Source of the DNA: J088 sp003695505 [NCBI: Candidatus Dadabacteria bacterium]
GTDB taxonomy: Bacteria; J088
NCBI GenBank assembly: GCA_003695505.1
Contig: RFIY01000019.1
Span: forward strand, 1 to 14,311
DNA: 14,311 nt
Direction: 5' to 3'
The notes beneath the pieces are model-generated. The model saw only the letters and a program-made list of their open reading frames with translations. It searched no databases and was not told the DNA's origin. The first letter of the stretch is position 1; the number at the start of each line of letters is the position of its first letter. Made by a program: the position numbers and the translations under genes. Shown here in pieces: positions 12,680 to 14,311 of the stretch.

Positions 12680-14311
12680 TCAGGCCTGCGCCGACGCTGA
12701 ATCCGCGGCCGACTTCCGCGACCGTGTCCGGCCGCCGCGTTTCTTTTTTTCGGCGGGCGATGTCCCGGTGCTCTGCTCCAGCGCCAGCTTGAGCACTTCG
12801 TCCATGGTATCAACGAAGTGGAACGTCAGTCCGTTGCGAATCTCTTCGCTGACATCGACCAGATCCTTTTCGTTCTTGCTCGACATAATGATCTCCGAGA
12901 TGCCCGCACGCGCGGCCGCGATGACCTTTTCCTTGATGCCGCCAACCGGCAGGACATTGCCACGCAACGTGATCTCCCCTGTCATCGCCACCTGGCTGCG
13001 CACCCGATGGTGGGTCAGCAGACTGACGAGTGCAGACAGAATCGTGATTCCGGCACTGGGCCCGTCCTTTGGAATCGCACCGGCCGGGACATGGACGTGA
13101 ATGTCGTTGGTCTCGAAAATTTCCGGATCGATATCCAGGGCTTCGGCGTTGGCGCGGATCCACGACAACGCGAGCTGGGCCGATTCCTTCATCACATCGC
13201 CGAGCTGCCCGGTCAGTACCAGGCGACCCTTGCCCTTCATCCGTGTCGCTTCAATAAACAGAATATCGCCACCGACCGGCGTCCAGGCGAGACCAACCGC
13301 CACGCCGGGCACCTTGAGTTGCTCGGCCAGATCCTTGAAAAACTTGACGGGGCCAAGGTAGGTCATGACTTTCTCTGCGTCAATCGTCACCTTGTCGCGT
13401 TGTTCCTCTACGATCTCCCGGGCGGCCCCGCGAAACAGCGACGCGATCTCACGCTTGAGGTTCCGCACGCCAGCCTCGCGCGTGTAGCCATCGATGACCA
13501 GTTCGAGCGCGTCATCCGTCAGCTCGATCTGCTCCGGCTTCAGTCCGTGGTTTTCGAGTTCTTCGGGCACGATGTGCTTGCGCGCGATCTGGAATTTCTC
13601 GTTCTGCGTGTACCCCGACAGTTCGATGACTTCCATCCGGTCCAGCAGCGGTCCCGGAATCGTGTCGACCCGGTTGGCCGTCGCAATAAACAGGACGCGA
13701 CTCAGGTCATACGGGATTTCGAGATAGTGGTCACTGAACGTGTCATTCTGCTCGGGATCGAGCACTTCCAGCAGGGCGCTCGATGGATCACCGCGAAAAT
13801 CCTGGCCAATCTTGTCGATCTCGTCGAGCACGAAGACCGGGTTGACTTTCCCGGACTTTTTCATGCCCTGGACGATCCGGCCAGGCATTGCACCAATGTA
13901 TGTGCGTCGATGACCACGGATTTCGGCTTCGTCGCGCACCCCGCCCAGGCTCATCCGCACGAACTCGCGCCCGAGCGCGCGTGCAATCGACTTACCCAGG
14001 CTGGTCTTGCCGACCCCGGGCGGGCCGACCAGGCAGAGGATCGGACCACGCAGATCGTTTTTCAGCTTCAGCACCGCCAGATACTCGATCAGACGCTTCT
14101 TGACCTTGTCGAGACCGTAGTGGTCGGCGTCGAGCACCTCTTCGGCATGCCGCAGGTCAAGGTTGTCCTGCGTCGCGTCGGCGTCTGTCCATGGCAGATC
14201 GAGAATCCAGTCGAGATAGGTGCGAATGATCCCGTGTTCGGGACTCTGCGGAGGCGTGCGTTCGAGTCGCCGCAGCTCCTTCATTGCGACCTCGCGGGCC
14301 TCGTCGGTCAG
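12680..14311 (-). CDS. lon: ATP-dependent Lon protease, 5' end outside window
   Basis: The reading frame enters from the right edge and ends at the TGA at 12680-12682: 543 residues visible out of roughly 800 for a full Lon. The substrate-binding N-terminal domain is missing because of the window edge, so the ATG at 14284 is internal. Visible are RTYLDWILDLPW before the AAA+ domain, Walker A GPPGVGKT (visible residues 96-103), Walker B VFVLDEIDKI, sensor-1 FIATAN, and the proteolytic domain with catalytic Ser in PKDGPSAG (visible residue 419) and Lys in GGIKEK (460). These form the Ser-Lys dyad of LonA. It degrades misfolded and regulatory proteins in the cytoplasm with ATP. The tail after the protease domain is basic and then Ala/Ser-rich (about 30 residues). 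fmdB follows after 30 bases. Confidence 0.98.
   Translation of the reverse strand: MTDEAREVAMKELRRLERTPPQSPEHGIIRTYLDWILDLPWTDADATQDNLDLRHAEEVLDADHYGLDKVKKRLIEYLAVLKLKNDLRGPILCLVGPPGVGKTSLGKSIARALGREFVRMSLGGVRDEAEIRGHRRTYIGAMPGRIVQGMKKSGKVNPVFVLDEIDKIGQDFRGDPSSALLEVLDPEQNDTFSDHYLEIPYDLSRVLFIATANRVDTIPGPLLDRMEVIELSGYTQNEKFQIARKHIVPEELENHGLKPEQIELTDDALELVIDGYTREAGVRNLKREIASLFRGAAREIVEEQRDKVTIDAEKVMTYLGPVKFFKDLAEQLKVPGVAVGLAWTPVGGDILFIEATRMKGKGRLVLTGQLGDVMKESAQLALSWIRANAEALDIDPEIFETNDIHVHVPAGAIPKDGPSAGITILSALVSLLTHHRVRSQVAMTGEITLRGNVLPVGGIKEKVIAAARAGISEIIMSSKNEKDLVDVSEEIRNGLTFHFVDTMDEVLKLALEQSTGTSPAEKKKRGGRTRSRKSAADSASAQA

Noticed and set aside
1-14311. Mobile elements, defence systems, CRISPR arrays or a secondary-metabolite cluster
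   Set aside because: No transposase, integrase, repeat-spacer pattern, nuclease/toxin-antitoxin pair or biosynthetic megasynthase is visible; base composition looks even apart from the short A+T-rich gap near 580-660.

Overview
The window is compact, high-G+C bacterial chromosome (about 60 % G+C by eye, not computed). It holds twelve protein-coding genes, two of them cut by the window edges. I see no tRNA, rRNA, CRISPR array, insertion sequence or prophage gene. The best clue to the host is the pair mglB-mglA, close to the Myxococcus xanthus proteins as I know them, including the MglB tail ending in DDDIDNLF. A TIGR02147/DUF4423-type protein also occurs here. Both families are common in 'deltaproteobacterial' lineages (Myxococcota, Bdellovibrionota, Desulfobacterota and relatives), so I favour a host of that kind. 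The G+C looks low for a typical Myxococcus, and I cannot name a genus.

Layout, left to right. Positions 1-2623 (minus strand) carry a long-chain fatty-acyl-CoA ligase followed by a TIGR02147-type gene that runs off the left edge. A 201-bp intergenic region with a recognisable promoter in each direction separates these from mglB-mglA (plus, 2825-3947), the polarity switch made of a Ras-like GTPase and its GAP. Next come 440 bases with no convincing gene but several strong inverted repeats. Then pterin-4a-carbinolamine dehydratase (4388-4681) and a two-gene dehydrogenase unit (4816-6875). The unit is a Tat-signal small subunit translationally coupled to a GMC flavoprotein, with a perfect palindrome centred on the first start codon. 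A radical SAM protein (6931-7821) and typA/bipA (7924-9747) follow on the same strand.

The right part holds a minus-strand SLC6/NSS sodium symporter (9786-11099), a divergent NifS/IscS-like cysteine desulfurase (11191-12333), and a minus-strand lon-fmdB pair (12356-14311). The lon gene lacks its N-terminal part because of the window edge.

Most of this is housekeeping and general metabolism, and no obvious new multi-gene system stands out. The items most worth a second look are: the palindrome at the dehydrogenase start, which fits the operator consensus of FadR-subfamily GntR regulators; the structured gap after mglA; the cysteine-cluster GMC enzyme with a Tat partner but no adjacent cytochrome; the CX4CX2C radical SAM protein; and an FmdB protein whose second zinc knuckle is split by an insertion.
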